From the NCBI RefSeq assembly GCF_002999335.1, contig NW_020312230.1, positions 1-35,838 on the forward strand: 35,838 nt of DNA. The letters are read 5' to 3'. The notes under the pieces are model-generated. The model saw nothing but the letters and a program-made list of their open reading frames with translations. It was not told the DNA's origin and searched no databases. Made by a program: the position numbers and the translations under genes. This stretch comes from Cyclospora cayetanensis (taxonomy: Eukaryota; Apicomplexa; Conoidasida; Eucoccidiorida; Eimeriidae). Of the stretch, positions 19,616-30,995 are shown in pieces (position 1 is the first letter of the stretch; each line of letters starts with the position of its first letter).

Positions 19616-22600
19616 ATGGCAGGTACAGGGGAGACGAGTTCGTCGCTTGGTGAGGGTGGTAGGGTCCGGGGTTCTCAGAGCAAGGCTAAGAGCTCCAGCA
19701 GCAGCAGCAGCTCTAGGAGGCACCATAAAGCTAGTGGCAGCAGCAGGGGCGCATTGGAGAGCAGCCACAGTAGCAGTAAGGGAGCATCCCGGTCGGTCGA
19801 TGGCAAGAAGGAGAACAGTCGCTCCAAGGGAGAATGTGAGGAAACCGGAGCAAAGCAGAAAAGCAGTGGCGATGGCCATGAGACGAGCACTGCGAGGGAG
19901 AGGAGCAGGAGCAAGGACTGCCACAAGCATTCCAGCCACAGCAGGCGCAAATCGGAAAACGAAGGTTCCAGGAATGGAGGCAAGGGAGACAAGGATCCTA
20001 GGGGCCAAAAGCGCTCCTATTCTCACAGGACGCAGGACGATCCCACCAGGGAGCGCAGTCACAGCATACACAAGAAGCAGAAAAAGGAGAGCAGCCCATC
20101 TGTACAGCGACCGCGCATTATCAACACCACAGATCCTACTAAGAACACCCTGGGGGATCCTTTTCCTCCCGACCTCGAGGGGCCATGCTATGTGAAGCTG
20201 CTGCCTCAACAGCGAGACGTTTCGATCCTCCTTGGCGTAGACAACAGGGGTCTCGCGAACTTGGCGAAGAGTCATGGGTGCAAGAGCCGGTTGTCTGCTA
20301 AAGACGTCTTCTTTCCCCAGACCAACAGGCGCATGCTGCTGCTTCAGGGAACAGTGGATGCTATCCACAGAATGACTCGGCAGGCGCTGCAGACGATATC
20401 CGAGCCCGGAAAACACCGAGACAGCGCGAGAAGCTGCAGCGTTACTTTCATTGCGCCACACGATGCCTGCGTGCTCGTGCCGGAGGGTAGCGATCAGCCT
20501 CTGCGGAAGTTGAGGAAAGTAGGCAAGGCAAAATTGACTATCAGTGACAGGAAGGACATGAAGAAACAAGGCGGCCGAGAGCGACTTCTGACCCTAGAGG
20601 GTGGTCTGCCGGACGTGCAAGAGGCGGCGTGCAAGATGGTGACGCTGCTACAGCAGATTGCCGATCTCAGAGACTACACGAACCTCAAGTACGACAGCTG
20701 CATGCCGAAGGAGAAAAAGGAGGAAGAGGAGGCGGTAGATGACCTTCTGGGTGAGGAGTTGGACGAGTCGACAATGCAGGCATTGGCAAGCATTCTTATC
20801 CCGCCCAAAGAAGAACCCGTGAAGGCTGGCGTGGCCAGCGTGGCTCCCAATATTCCAAATTTGTCAGACTCCGCCAAAGCCGCGCTCATCAGTCAGGCGC
20901 AAGACGAACTGGCGCGTATCAGCAATATGCGGTACATGCGAGACAACAGGCACGTTTTGCTGCAAGGTCCCGCATACCACAAGGTGCTTGTCAGTGACCT
21001 AGTGGCTGCGCAGCTTCTGGGCTCGAGTGGAAATATAATCAATCAGTTCGAAGCGGAGTATGCTGTCCAGGTAAAAATCGCTCCCCCCGAGCCGCCTCCA
21101 TGCACAGAGCGCATTGTCATTATCAGCGGTCAGCCGCAAGATGCTGATCGAGCCCTTTTGGCTGTCCTGGAGAAAGTGTACGCTGCATGCCTCATGGTCG
21201 GTCATGCGAACTTCATGGTGTGGCGCATGTGTGCTATGAGCACATGCTGCGCATTTATCTGCGGGCCTGGAGGCCAGCGTATTCGGCAGCTTGCCAGTTT
21301 CACAGGAACGCGAATTCAGATTTCCAACAGAGACCAGCAGACGCCCTCGCATCACGCGGCGCAGCTGGTGCCTTCGAACCCCCATGAACGTATCATTTCT
21401 ATTTTGGGTCCACTTGAGCAAGTGACCATTGCAATCAAGGCTATGCTGCCATACATCCATGCAGATCCAAACCAGTCGCTCTCGGTGCATCAGACGTACG
21501 GGCATGGTTACAAGCTTAAGATGCCTGCGTGGGCAGAAACAGGGGTGCTGCAAGAGGGAATGAACATGGAGGCGCTAAACGAAGACCCCTTGGAGGATGA
21601 GCGGCCTATTTCTCTGCCGGGCCCGAGCCATATTAAACTTTTAATTGACCCTGCACTGGCGAACTCGCTTATTGGGAAGGAAAGCGCGACCATTACAACG
21701 GTATCGAAGGAATGCGGATGCAGCATGCACGTGTTATCCTCCAAGAACAAGTTCCCCGACTCTACAGACCGCATTTTGCTAATGTCCGGCCCTGCGGAGT
21801 CCATTAGCAACGGCGTCATCGCCTTACTGGAGCGCTGCAAGGAGGTGCATCCGAACTTACCGTATGACCAAATGTATGCGAAGCTGGTAGTACCCATCAG
21901 CGTATGCGCGTCTGTGATCGGGCCCGGTGGAACCCGTGTGAGAGAACTACGGGAAGCAACGCTGACGCGCATCACGATCGATAGAAGCACGAACCCGTGC
22001 TCGGAACGCATCATAGCGGTCCACGGGATGGCTCAAGGCGTCCACCAAGCAGTCGTGGCCATCAACACAATTGCTCAGACAGATCCCAGCTTGGTGCTTA
22101 TGCTTGAGCTGCAGTACGATTACTTGGAGCAGCAAGATTCTCAGCAGCAGAACGCCCAAGTTGACTCCAACATAGTTGGTGCAGTCCTGCAGGGAGTTCT
22201 TTCTGTGAGCAACAAGGTCGGCGGTGGTGCCGCAGAAACTGCTGTCAAGCGCCTGGAAAGCTTGAAGCAGGTACGTATGTGGTTTTTTAGGGTCTTATAG
22301 GTCTAGGCATCCCCCCATTTGTTAGCTGATGCCTGGTGGTGAATCTTCTATTTGCAAGCAAATGTTCTCCAGTGCGAGTGGGGGCGGTGCCAGTTCGCTT
22401 GGCTTTGCGGATGATGCAGCCGTGTGCGAGATAGCAGGGGAGAAATTTGTTTTGTCCATGCGTTCTTAAACCATTTGCAGGCGACGGCAGCTCAGGGACA
22501 ACTGGGCCCTATGGGGCAGCTAAAGTCTGGTCACACTTTTAACTATGATGCCCCTGTATCCTTCGTTACGGCTTCGTCAAGCCCTCCAGTTGCATCAGAG

Positions 22601-22912
22601 GCATCCAAGAGCTTCGCACTGGCGCAGAGAGCAGCACAGGCTCTTGGTGATGATCCGCGTGTCCGCCCGCCGTCGCCGCCACGCCAAGAGGAGTGGGAAC
22701 ATCAACAGCGGGAGATTGAGAGGTACGAGCAGCAGAGAGTGGCTGGCCAGGCGCATGGAATTGCTGAGACTGCTTTGCCTCCGCCTTCTGGACCCTCGTC
22801 AGTGCAACAGAATTACCTTCGGCAGGCGCCAGCTAATGCGGTTCAGCAGCAGAATGGCATGGACGAGGACGACGATCCACTGCTAGAGGGGTTGATGAAC
22901 GAAGCGTTCTGA
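19616..22912 (+). CDS. multi-KH-domain RNA-binding protein with Ser/Lys/Arg-rich N-terminus (two exons)
   Basis: Exons 19616-22270 and 22481-22912 (donor GTACGT, acceptor TTTGCAG), in phase, 1028 aa. The start is the first in-frame ATG after the upstream region. Residues 1-165 are rich in Ser, Lys, Arg and His, including a Ser run. About six KH-like repeats follow: 189-262 and 274-352 with degenerate loops, 445-525 (GSSG loop), 530-613 (GPGG), 668-741 (GKES) and 754-821 (GPGG). KH domains bind short single-stranded RNA or DNA through the GxxG loop, so at least three repeats look competent. The C-terminal 140 residues are Gln/Pro-rich and end in an acidic stretch (EDDDPLLEGLMNEAF). The layout recalls PCBP/vigilin-type regulators of mRNA fate; the exact role is unknown. 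Confidence 0.9.
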
Positions 22913-23799
22913 GCGTATGGCTGGTACAGGGTAGATGGGAGGCTCTCTGCCCGTGACATTGCTTAACAAATAGGTCAATTTAGTCGGCTGAGAGGCAGGC
23001 ATGTGGTCAGTGTCTCAGTTCCTGCCGTTGAGTTCGTTTCCACCCCACTCTCACCCAATACTGACTCACATTGGGCCGCTATTCTAGCGGTTGATAGGGC
23101 AACAGCGCCCAGAGTTGGGAGCAAGGTTTTTGCTGTGCTGGGAAGGGTCGGCTTAGGAAGGAGAGGCCCCACGGGCACCGCTAATGGTACGCATACCGTG
23201 CGCAATTCGGTAATACCTTTTTCTAGCGGAGCCATCGAGCTTCGGGGCAGTTTCTTGGCTCTGCATGGTTAGGAGGCAGCCAGAGACCGATACGAGTTAG
23301 GAGCATGGGGTGACAGTATATACTTTCGGCAAAAAGCAAGGTAAACGCTCAGGTGTAGGCGGCACCATGCTAGGAGTACGTGATTTCCGCCTTTATCAAG
23401 GTTTAGCTAAAACGTTGAGCTTTTCTGAGTAGCCAGAGCAGCTGGGAGCTGCTGGGATTCTTCGTGCAGTGTGCCCGTTGCACAGTTGTGGTACAGCATA
23501 CTCACGTGGCTGGTAGCGTGTTTCAAGGGACGCGTCGTAGGATAAAAGCGAAATTTTGGCTTATCCCAGACAAATTAAAAGTAGTTGACGGCCGACTAAA
23601 TTTCGAGAATAGTTGTTCATTGCAGGGTCCTTGTTCCCTGTATGATTCGCCGCTGGGCACGGTTTTCGAGAGCTTATTGTATATGCAGGTGCGTGTCCGA
23701 CCTTCGGCGCATATAGCGTATCCAATGTATGCATGAATCAAGCAGGCAAAAGGGAGTACTGAAGGCAGCAGTAGGGTTTGAGATTGTAAGTTGCACGTA
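22913..23799. other. intergenic between KH gene and retroelement B
   Basis: Holds the KH-gene 3' UTR and probably the leader or former LTR of element B. ORFs of about 90 codons exist at 23003-23272 and 23464-23736 but show no motif I recognise. Confidence 0.45.
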
Positions 23800-23828
23800 G
23801 ATGCAGCGAGCAAGTACGATACCAATGC

Positions 23829-24870
23829 CACTATCTGTGAAGGCTCGGAGTGCCTGAAGTGCAGCTAAATTCCTCCTAGCTGTACCACTCCCCTGACGTC
23901 GCGAGCTTTGAGAGGCGCGGGCATTGGAAGGAGGGAATTTTTTGGAAAACATACGCTGATTTCCAGCACCTCAGTGTTGCGTCTGGAGTTAGGTGTCTCC
24001 CTTCTGAGACGTCGAGCAGTTTATTTGGGAGTACCACTTGATTTCGATGCACTTGCTCCCCGTTCATCCACACACAGTGAATGCAATGTCAGGCTTCCCT
24101 GCAACAGTTGCGTGCTTTGCCCCAAGAGATCTGATACTTCAGTAACCTGGTTTTCTTTCGCAGCAGCCTGGGAAAATCCCTTTGTTGATGGACGCAGACA
24201 ATGGCACAAAGCCTGTTGGGGTGGCAGATTCCCGCCTGTAAGCTTGTGTGAACGCTGTAGCTTCACAGGTGGTAGGAAGGCCTGAATTCCCGACCGACAA
24301 AATATCAATGGATTCGTCGGTGAGGTTAAGCCGACCAGATAATAATACCACCCGAAAGGATGGGCAAGTATCCGAAGAATTTATTTGCTGATTGGAGAGC
24401 GTACTCCGTGTTGCACCCTGCAGAAGAAGAAAACCCGATGACTGTTGCGCCATGTTTCTTGAAGGAAGCAGCACTTGACGAGTGGTTCTGCTCATGCAGA
24501 GGGAACCGTCTGCCTGCATGCAGTCCCTACATTTCAAGCCTTCATACAATCCCTCATTATCAGTTTATGCAGAGGTTAGCTCCAACGGCAAGCATTGGGA
24601 AGACTGAAAAAGCTAAAACACGAGAAAAGATTGGTCTGTTGGTATTTCAAGATGTATGAAACTCTGGTGTTAAAGCCACAGAGGAGACTAACAGTGCCTT
24701 TATCACTGGTTTACCTCTGTCTACACAAAGTGTCAGGGCATGTGGGTGCAGTATAGAACAGCGACTGAGCAATGACCAAGCAGCCGACGATTGCGGCTTC
24801 CACACACGGCGAAATAGCTGAAGGTAGGAGCAAACGAGCACAATGATATCTTGATGGGTTGAAAGAGAGA
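23829..24870 (+). pseudogene. gag remnant of element B
   Basis: Several open stretches (23908-24285, 24360-24659) in changing frames. The second has LFADWRAYSVLHPAEEENP and a downstream KEAALDEWF, resembling the helical capsid region of retrotransposon gag proteins. Nucleotide homologues are 12767-13850 (copy A) and, inverted, about 27600-28760 (fragment E). Confidence 0.6.
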
Positions 24871-25211
24871 GCCAAGCTGGGATCCAAAATCCATGGATTT
24901 CATGACTGTGTCAACTCGCCTCTGCCTGCAGGCGAAGGTGGGTTTGACGGAGAGCTGGAAGAAACCGCACATTTCAGCAGCCTAGGAAAACAGCGCAAGG
25001 CGCCTGCTTGCATTTCGCGTGATCTGCAAGCGCACGCACAAATCTAAAGAACTTAAAACAATAGCACTAGGTCCAGCGGAAGCATGCTGCTTGGTGACTA
25101 AACATGGTGCACAAGGGAACGTCAATCTCGTGCGCTGGCTTTGGCCTAAGTAAAGGGGGTTAAGGAGGATCGAGTCGCAGTTAGGAGCCCACTACTGCTC
25201 AGAACTAGGCG

Positions 25212-25457
25212 GTGATGCAAGCTCACATTGCTGGTCAAGAATTGTTAGCGTTTCTTGACGCTGGGTGTAAACTGAATCTGTTAGGCGAGGGGATGGCGCA
25301 GAAGTGCAAGCTGCCTGTCCACTCTTTAACGCAGTCCCGAAGACCAAGGTTTGCTAATGGGCGCAAGAGCTCAAGGACTAGCAAGGCAACGGCAATGAAT
25401 CACTACTTCAAATTGGAATGTAGTTGTATCAGCATGATCCAGAACTTTTATGCTTGA
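25212..25457 (+). pseudogene. retropepsin remnant of element B, active site D-A-G
   Basis: GQELLAFLDAGCKLNLLGEG follows the retropepsin pattern (hydrophobic-hydrophobic-D-T/S-G...NLL). The active-site triad reads D-A-G, GAC at 25257-25259 followed by GCT GGG; inverted fragment E keeps D-T-G at the same place. The frame ends by stop before the closing VILG motif. Confidence 0.7.
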
Positions 25458-25789
25458 CCAGTGCACCACGGCGTAATCGTAGATATGTCGTGAGTAAGCA
25501 AATGGAAGGCACGCATCCGGCCACAGCTGTGCTCTCTGGACATAAATGTGTCTAGAAGCGCTACGAAAATCCCTATCCTGGTTTTGTAAGCACCGCGTAT
25601 TTCATCGACAGTGAGGTAGAGTTGGTCCCTCAATAGTGTGAGGCAGAGTGGCCATGCAAGTGGCTCAGCAGTAAGAGAAGACAGGTCTGAGCATGCGTCC
25701 CTTCTTAGCGGCTTGACAGTGGGGCCTTTAATAGCGAATTCTACTGTTGTTTTTGTCCAAGGAACCGCCGAAGAGGACAAAAAAAGAAA

Positions 25790-26640
25790 GTTTGTGCATG
25801 TGCTTGATAAAGACAAGCTGCCAGCAGGATGGCCATCTTCACGCCGTCCAGCCCACCGTGTTGTGCTAGTTCCTGGGTCTGTGCCTAGCTATGTTTCGCG
25901 TTTTCGAAAGCCTTTTCAGCATTAAGAGATATACGAGCGTCAGGTGGCTAATTTGTTGAAAAAGGCAAGATATAGGGATTGGCTAGTCTTTGTGAGTGTA
26001 TATGTGTGTTAGTGCCTAGGAAAGGGTCAAGCACATGCTTCAGCTTTAAGCCCATAAAAAAGATCACCTTGAAGCAGAACCTGCCGATGCCCCCATACTA
26101 CCAGACTGCTTTACAAGCTACGCGAGAAAAACAGTCTAATTGCCGTTCGAAATTATAGATAGCGCCTGACTAATCCTCATTCATCTGGTGAAAGGCACAC
26201 AACAGCGTTCCACACTCGCCTCTCACATTCTAGTAGATTCGTAGGCGATTTGGACTTGTCATTACCGCAGCTGAACTGCAAAATTCAAGTTAGTTGGAGC
26301 TGCAATGAGCCCACCAATAAAGGGAGGATGGCTGTCTACACGGATGACGCCCTAGTATTCGGCCGAAACATTTGAGAACATCTACAGCACGTAGGACGTG
26401 CGTTTCAGTGGATGCGGGGCAAACAGTGATATTTGGAGGCACACAAGTGCTCTGGTTTAGCTCTCTCAGCAGTGTCTTTGCGATACCTTGCTTGGATTGA
26501 AGGCGTTGGGCCCGACCTGGCAAAGGTGAAGCAATGATGATGTGGCCATTACCACTACGCACCGCAGGTATGCTGCAAATTTCTTTGGACTTGCGTTTTA
26601 CCGCTAAAATATCGTTCCTGGATTCACCCGAACTGTGGCT
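25790..26640 (+). pseudogene. reverse transcriptase remnant of element B
   Basis: DKDKLPAGWPSSRRPAHRVV and PGSVPSYVSRFR (25804-25915) match the RT N-terminal block. RQVANLLKKA follows, then ITLKQNLPMP, equivalent to the TIKDRYPLP-type motif. The catalytic box is VYTDDALVFG, with GAT GAC at 26343-26348. EGVGPDLAKVK (about 26500) is the post-palm segment. Stops and shifts interrupt the frame. Confidence 0.8.
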
Positions 26641-26699
26641 TCTTTAACTGATTTGATTCAACATATTACATGAGCTGGACAGAAGAGGCAGATAGCGCA

Positions 26700-27215
26700 C
26701 CAATGATGTCGACTCATAACTGCTCCAGCACTGGCGCTTGCCGATTATGAGCGTCGTTTCTCTCTTAATACCAGAGCTAGTGGCGGGTGAAGGATGCGAT
26801 ATTTCCCAACAAGCTCTTGATTATCCAAAACAAGGGCAGCTTTGCTGGTTATTCGAACCGCTCCACAGTAACAAAGCAGCGATATCGGGTGTGGCAAACG
26901 AAACTCTATGTGGTGCGGTGGGGGGTGACGGTATGCTGGCACTATTTAGATGGGCGTCGTATTAGAGTCCAGACCGACCACCAGCCTTTAATACATCTTA
27001 CTAAGAGATATTGGGACTAAAAATTTTCAGGGATGCTCGTTGGCTTGGGCATCTGCAGGATGACTATACACTGGAGTACATTAAGGACATCGCCACCTTA
27101 GTCCCCGACGCGTTCTCGAGCGCCTCAGCAATTTACCATTGCCCAGGACAAAGGCATTTTTTTGTCGTGACCTTGCTCCGCCCGTCAGCAAATTTTTGTC
27201 TTAGGGACTGCGCTA
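26700..27215 (+). pseudogene. RNase H remnant of element B
   Basis: Contains QRYRVWQTKLYVVRWGV, then YLDGRRIRVQTDHQPLIHL with the DH pair of Ty3/gypsy RNase H, then RDARWLGHLQDDYTLEYI and LVPDAFSSASA, equivalent to VADALSR. Two frames (26787-27020 and 27011-27223) overlap by a few bases at a frameshift. Confidence 0.8.
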
Positions 27216-27224
27216 GAAAGTAGA

Positions 27225-28870
27225 CATGCAGACTGCACTTCTCGCCATCTCGCCCAACAGATTAATTTCCCACCCAGTGTCAAGTAACTCTAACAATTCT
27301 TGACCATCAACGTGAGTTTGCATCACCGCCCAGTACTAGCCAGTGATGAATTCCCAACTGTCACTCGATCCTACTTTTTGTGCCGAAGCGTGCGTGGAGG
27401 ATTGCCTTCTCCTGATGCACCTTGTTTGGTCGCCAAGCAGCGTGTTTCCGCTGGACCCAGTTCTGTTGTTTAAAGTCCTGCATGCACTTGCAGTTTCACA
27501 TTGAATGACACAACCTCCATGATGCAAACAGGTGGGCTGTATGGGACTGCTTAGAATCATGGGTTTCCACTGGCTTTCATTAGTAACCTACAGTAGCCTG
27601 TAGGCTAGAGTGGCTTGACACAACGTCGACACTTACAGACTTTAAATCGCAGCTTGACTCTTCAACACAGCCAAACGCGCAGCGGCTTCATTCATTATCT
27701 CCTGAGCGTCAGGTAGTCCATCCTGTATGATAGCCCCACCCATCGGTTGTTTAGTAGTGGATGACTCTCTGCCCACTGTGCGACCACACGTCAAGACACT
27801 TCGTCTAGACCCGGGATGGACAGTTTACAAAGCAGCTGTTTGTCTTTTTCGTGGCTTTTGAAGGCAGCCAAAACTTCGTACTGCTCGATGTGCCAATGTA
27901 ATGGTAGAGTCTCCTACAGCTTTCTCTCTTCTCCCAATGCTTGCTGTTGAGCTGATCTCGGCATAACCCTTAGCGTCAGGGTTTGTTTGAAGGGAACTGT
28001 GGGGATCTTTAAGAGAGTGACTTTTTATACATTAAGAGGGCCACTGTTCAAGTGCTGTTCCTCCTAGAAACATGCTACAGGAAACACTGGGTTTTCTTCA
28101 TATGCAACGTACATTACTAGGTTGGTCTTCAACCTGTTAGTAAAATCGTGTACCTGTCCATTTTTTAGAGTGTTAGACCTATCTGGTTCATATAAAATGG
28201 CGCATTCATTGACATCTCATCGGTCGATCATTCATGCCTTCATGCCAGCCGTTGAGCAGCGGCCTGCAAACCAGCTGGCTTGCCGGCGTCTGCCCCTACC
28301 AACAGGCGTTGCGTCACTGTCAACGTCAACCGCCAGTTACATTTTCGTGAAACGCTGCGAAATAACTCCATGTGATAGGACTAGTAAATAGCTTGTGCGG
28401 CAGTAGACAGCTGTTGTATGGGAGGCTGACGCATCGCATTCACAGCTAGTGTATGCGGGGAACAGGTGCATCGGAATCAAGAGATGCTACCGACTGCAAT
28501 GTCTCAGAAGGGAGACACATTAGTCCGGACTCAGCATGACCTTCTTTAAAAGTTGTTGAATGTTCTCACAGGAAACTCACCTCTCCCCGTGCCTGCACTC
28601 CTCACGGTTCCAACGGAAGGAGAGGAAGATAGCTGTGGTGCACACTGCTGGAAAGTCTCAGCACTCCGAGCACAGCCAGTAGCACATAGCAATTAATTTA
28701 GAGGCACACAGCATTAATTATTGTATCGAGCTTTTGCTTCTTTGTAATAATACAGCATACAGAGAATTAGCCAAATAGTCGATTCCTTACTTTACCCTTT
28801 TAAAGAATATTTTTAGGGTAGTGTAAGTCATCAAAATGTAGACTAGCCCGCTGTACTTACCCACATATGG
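27225..28870 (-). mobile_element. inverted retroelement fragment E (leader, gag, protease start)
   Basis: The minus strand is collinear with copies A and B from the leader (about 28700-28870, GCTCGATACAA at 28717-28727) through gag (GTGTCTCCCTTCTGAGAC at 28504-28521; CATGTTTCTAGGAGGAACAG at about 28055-28074) to the protease. The protease start reads GQELLELLDTGWEINLLGEM, with an intact D-T-G (GAC at 27281-27279). It ends abruptly in the protease, tail to tail with the end of copy B. This explains the whole interval, which otherwise has no plus-strand genes. Confidence 0.75.
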
Positions 28871-30995
28871 TCTTGTTTATTCATGATGAACAATGCGTGC
28901 AACATCCTGACCATTACCCCCATTGCAAGAAAAGGCGAGCAAAGCTTGAAGCTGATGTTCATAATTTGAAGAAGAAATGATTGTATGATGAAACTCCCTG
29001 CGCCTCTTCTAAATCTTTGATCCCTAAGAATTGTAACGGGATGACTGCTTACGCACTCCGAGGCCACACCCTCCACAGCATTGAGAAGTTGTCGTAGCAC
29101 ACTGGGCCTTTCGAATCCTCGAAGGTGACTACAGAACTTGATTGGAATCCCAAAGAGTCTTGTCTTAAAGCATGATGGATGGCACAACGCGGTGTGACTG
29201 AAGCATGCTTGCCCGCTATCCTTGCGGCCCTTACCGCCCGCACACAGTAGAATGCCCACTGCCGACATACGCTCACGGATTGTGAGAAAATTCACATGGC
29301 AGCGGTAGAATTATGCACTCGGCCTGCCTACCAGAAAGCGGCGTAGCCTAGTGCGAAACATGCACCTGTCCAATACTCACGTTTTAGGGACAAAGTCTCA
29401 CAAGGTTTTCCAACGAGTGATTTTAGCTTCTAAATGCAACATGCTTCGCGAGTGCTTCGTACATTTGATAGTGCTCACAGAGGATGGCACCAACATGAGC
29501 CTGTAGTGAAAGGTAAATTGTAATTAGCGTTGCAGCATTTAAAGATTCCCTGATCCACTGAGCAAAACAATATGTCTTCTCTTTCGCCATAACAGAATAA
29601 AGGCTACACTGCAATGTTCTTGATTTGAGCTATTCACACACCTTGCAATTATGTGGAAGACACTACACAGACTTCTTCGTTAGTGCCAGCTTACTTACAC
29701 ATGAGTGTAAGGGATAGCCAACAGATGCAGGATTACATATTATGTCAAACAATTACAAGTAACACTTATAACATGGTCGCGAACCCGTCATGTTTCATAG
29801 ATATTTGGTTCAGCTCTATGACTTGGGAGGCACAGGCACCACCACAATGGAAAAATTAGTACAGGCGCGCATGCCCATGCATCAGACGAAGATGTACCGG
29901 TAGAAAAAGATGGTTAGCATACAGTCTATTCTTGTATATCTGAATCTTGTGAGGGGACTTCTTCGTGAGAAGCAAAGTTGCAGTTGCATTGAAGACGCCT
30001 TCATTCAGCCTTGAGGTTGATGCATGCGGCCGACAAGTATATCTGTTAGCAGTATGGATAGGCCGTCGGCATCACGTCCGTACAGTTGAGCAGGGCTAGC
30101 TCACCTTGTCTATTCTCTATCCGACTGTAAGCTTGGCATTTTTTCTCCATGGCCACAACCAAGGATGTCACACTCCTACTCGTCCAACTTGTGCATCAGG
30201 ATCGTAGGGCGGAGTTTTTCGTTCTTGTTTGCGTGCATTTTAGGAACGATCCTTTCGCCACAGTATTATCTTCCGCTTAGCTTTGCCAGAAGGCGTGAAC
30301 AATCCCATAAGGCACCTCAGTCGTCATTTGGACCGGCTTATGACTTGTGTTTGCTCCTGCAAAGCAATTCTACAAAGCAGCAATGCTCGTTTACTTGCTA
30401 GGGCATCATTTGAATGAAACTTCCGCGTGAAGCCGACTTCTGTTGGAAGTAAAACATGGCTTCTGTTGGCTGGTGGAAGACCATCGAAAGTATATGGGAA
30501 AGCTTTAGAAAACGCGTTCTGATTCATTTCCGACTTGCTCGTTTATCCAGCAAATTTTGACGTTTTAGTAGAAATACGGTTATCCGGCAGTTCACTTCTA
30601 AACTGCTGACCCATTAGAATTGTCACATCATGCTATTTTTCGTTGGAAGTGAAACATGGCTTCTGTTGGCTAGCGGAAAACCAATGAAATGATATTCAGA
30701 AGCTTCGTGCACGATAGAGGGCGCAAGCCCTAAGGAATCACATCTAGACTCCGCTCTTTTCGTACCAAGCAATCTGATGATTCTGGAACAGTTGTCAGGG
30801 TTTTCTGGCTTTCGCTGTCCGTTAGTTGGATCTAATCAAAGGTTCCTGTAGACGAACACGAGTGAAATTCCGGAAAATTTGCGTACACCGCCCTAAAATG
30901 CTCCCTGAGTCATAATACTCGAGAGCCAAGTTAGGACCTTTTAACACGCTAGCTTTTCGGGGAGTGCGATTGCTTTATTCAGCCTCTCTCGGCTT
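28871..30995. other. gene-poor interval between fragment E and the kinase pseudogene
   Basis: The longest frame is about 150 codons on the minus strand (28843-29295), with no ATG at its start and no motif I recognise. Short plus-strand ORFs at 29653-29859 and 30165-30401 are likewise anonymous. The only structure seen is the direct repeat at 30442-30689. Confidence 0.45.
30442..30689. repeat. 48-bp direct repeat, two copies exactly 200 bp apart
   Basis: Copies at 30442-30489 and 30642-30689 share AAACATGGCTTCTGTTGGCT and differ at about six positions. The 152 bp between them is unrelated to the repeat. Probably remnants of a diverged 200-bp satellite-like unit or of a local duplication. Confidence 0.75.

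Larger units (their letters stand above)
23800..27220 (+). mobile_element. decayed Ty3/gypsy retroelement, copy B (gag to RNase H, 3' truncated)
   Basis: Plus-strand fragment collinear with copy A from gag through RNase H. Integrase is absent: just after the RNase H tail the sequence switches to inverted fragment E at about 27225. Frames are longer than in copy A, for example the protease at 25212-25457, but stops remain throughout. Confidence 0.85.

Noticed and set aside
19463..20569. 368-codon open frame on the minus strand
   Set aside because: Lies antisense to KH-gene exon 1. Its composition follows from the low-complexity repeats on the plus strand, and no motif is seen.
28843..29295. 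150-codon minus-strand frame as a gene
   Set aside because: No ATG at its start, no recognisable motif, flanked by retroelement remnants and overlapping the leader of fragment E at one end. Kept only as an anonymous ORF.
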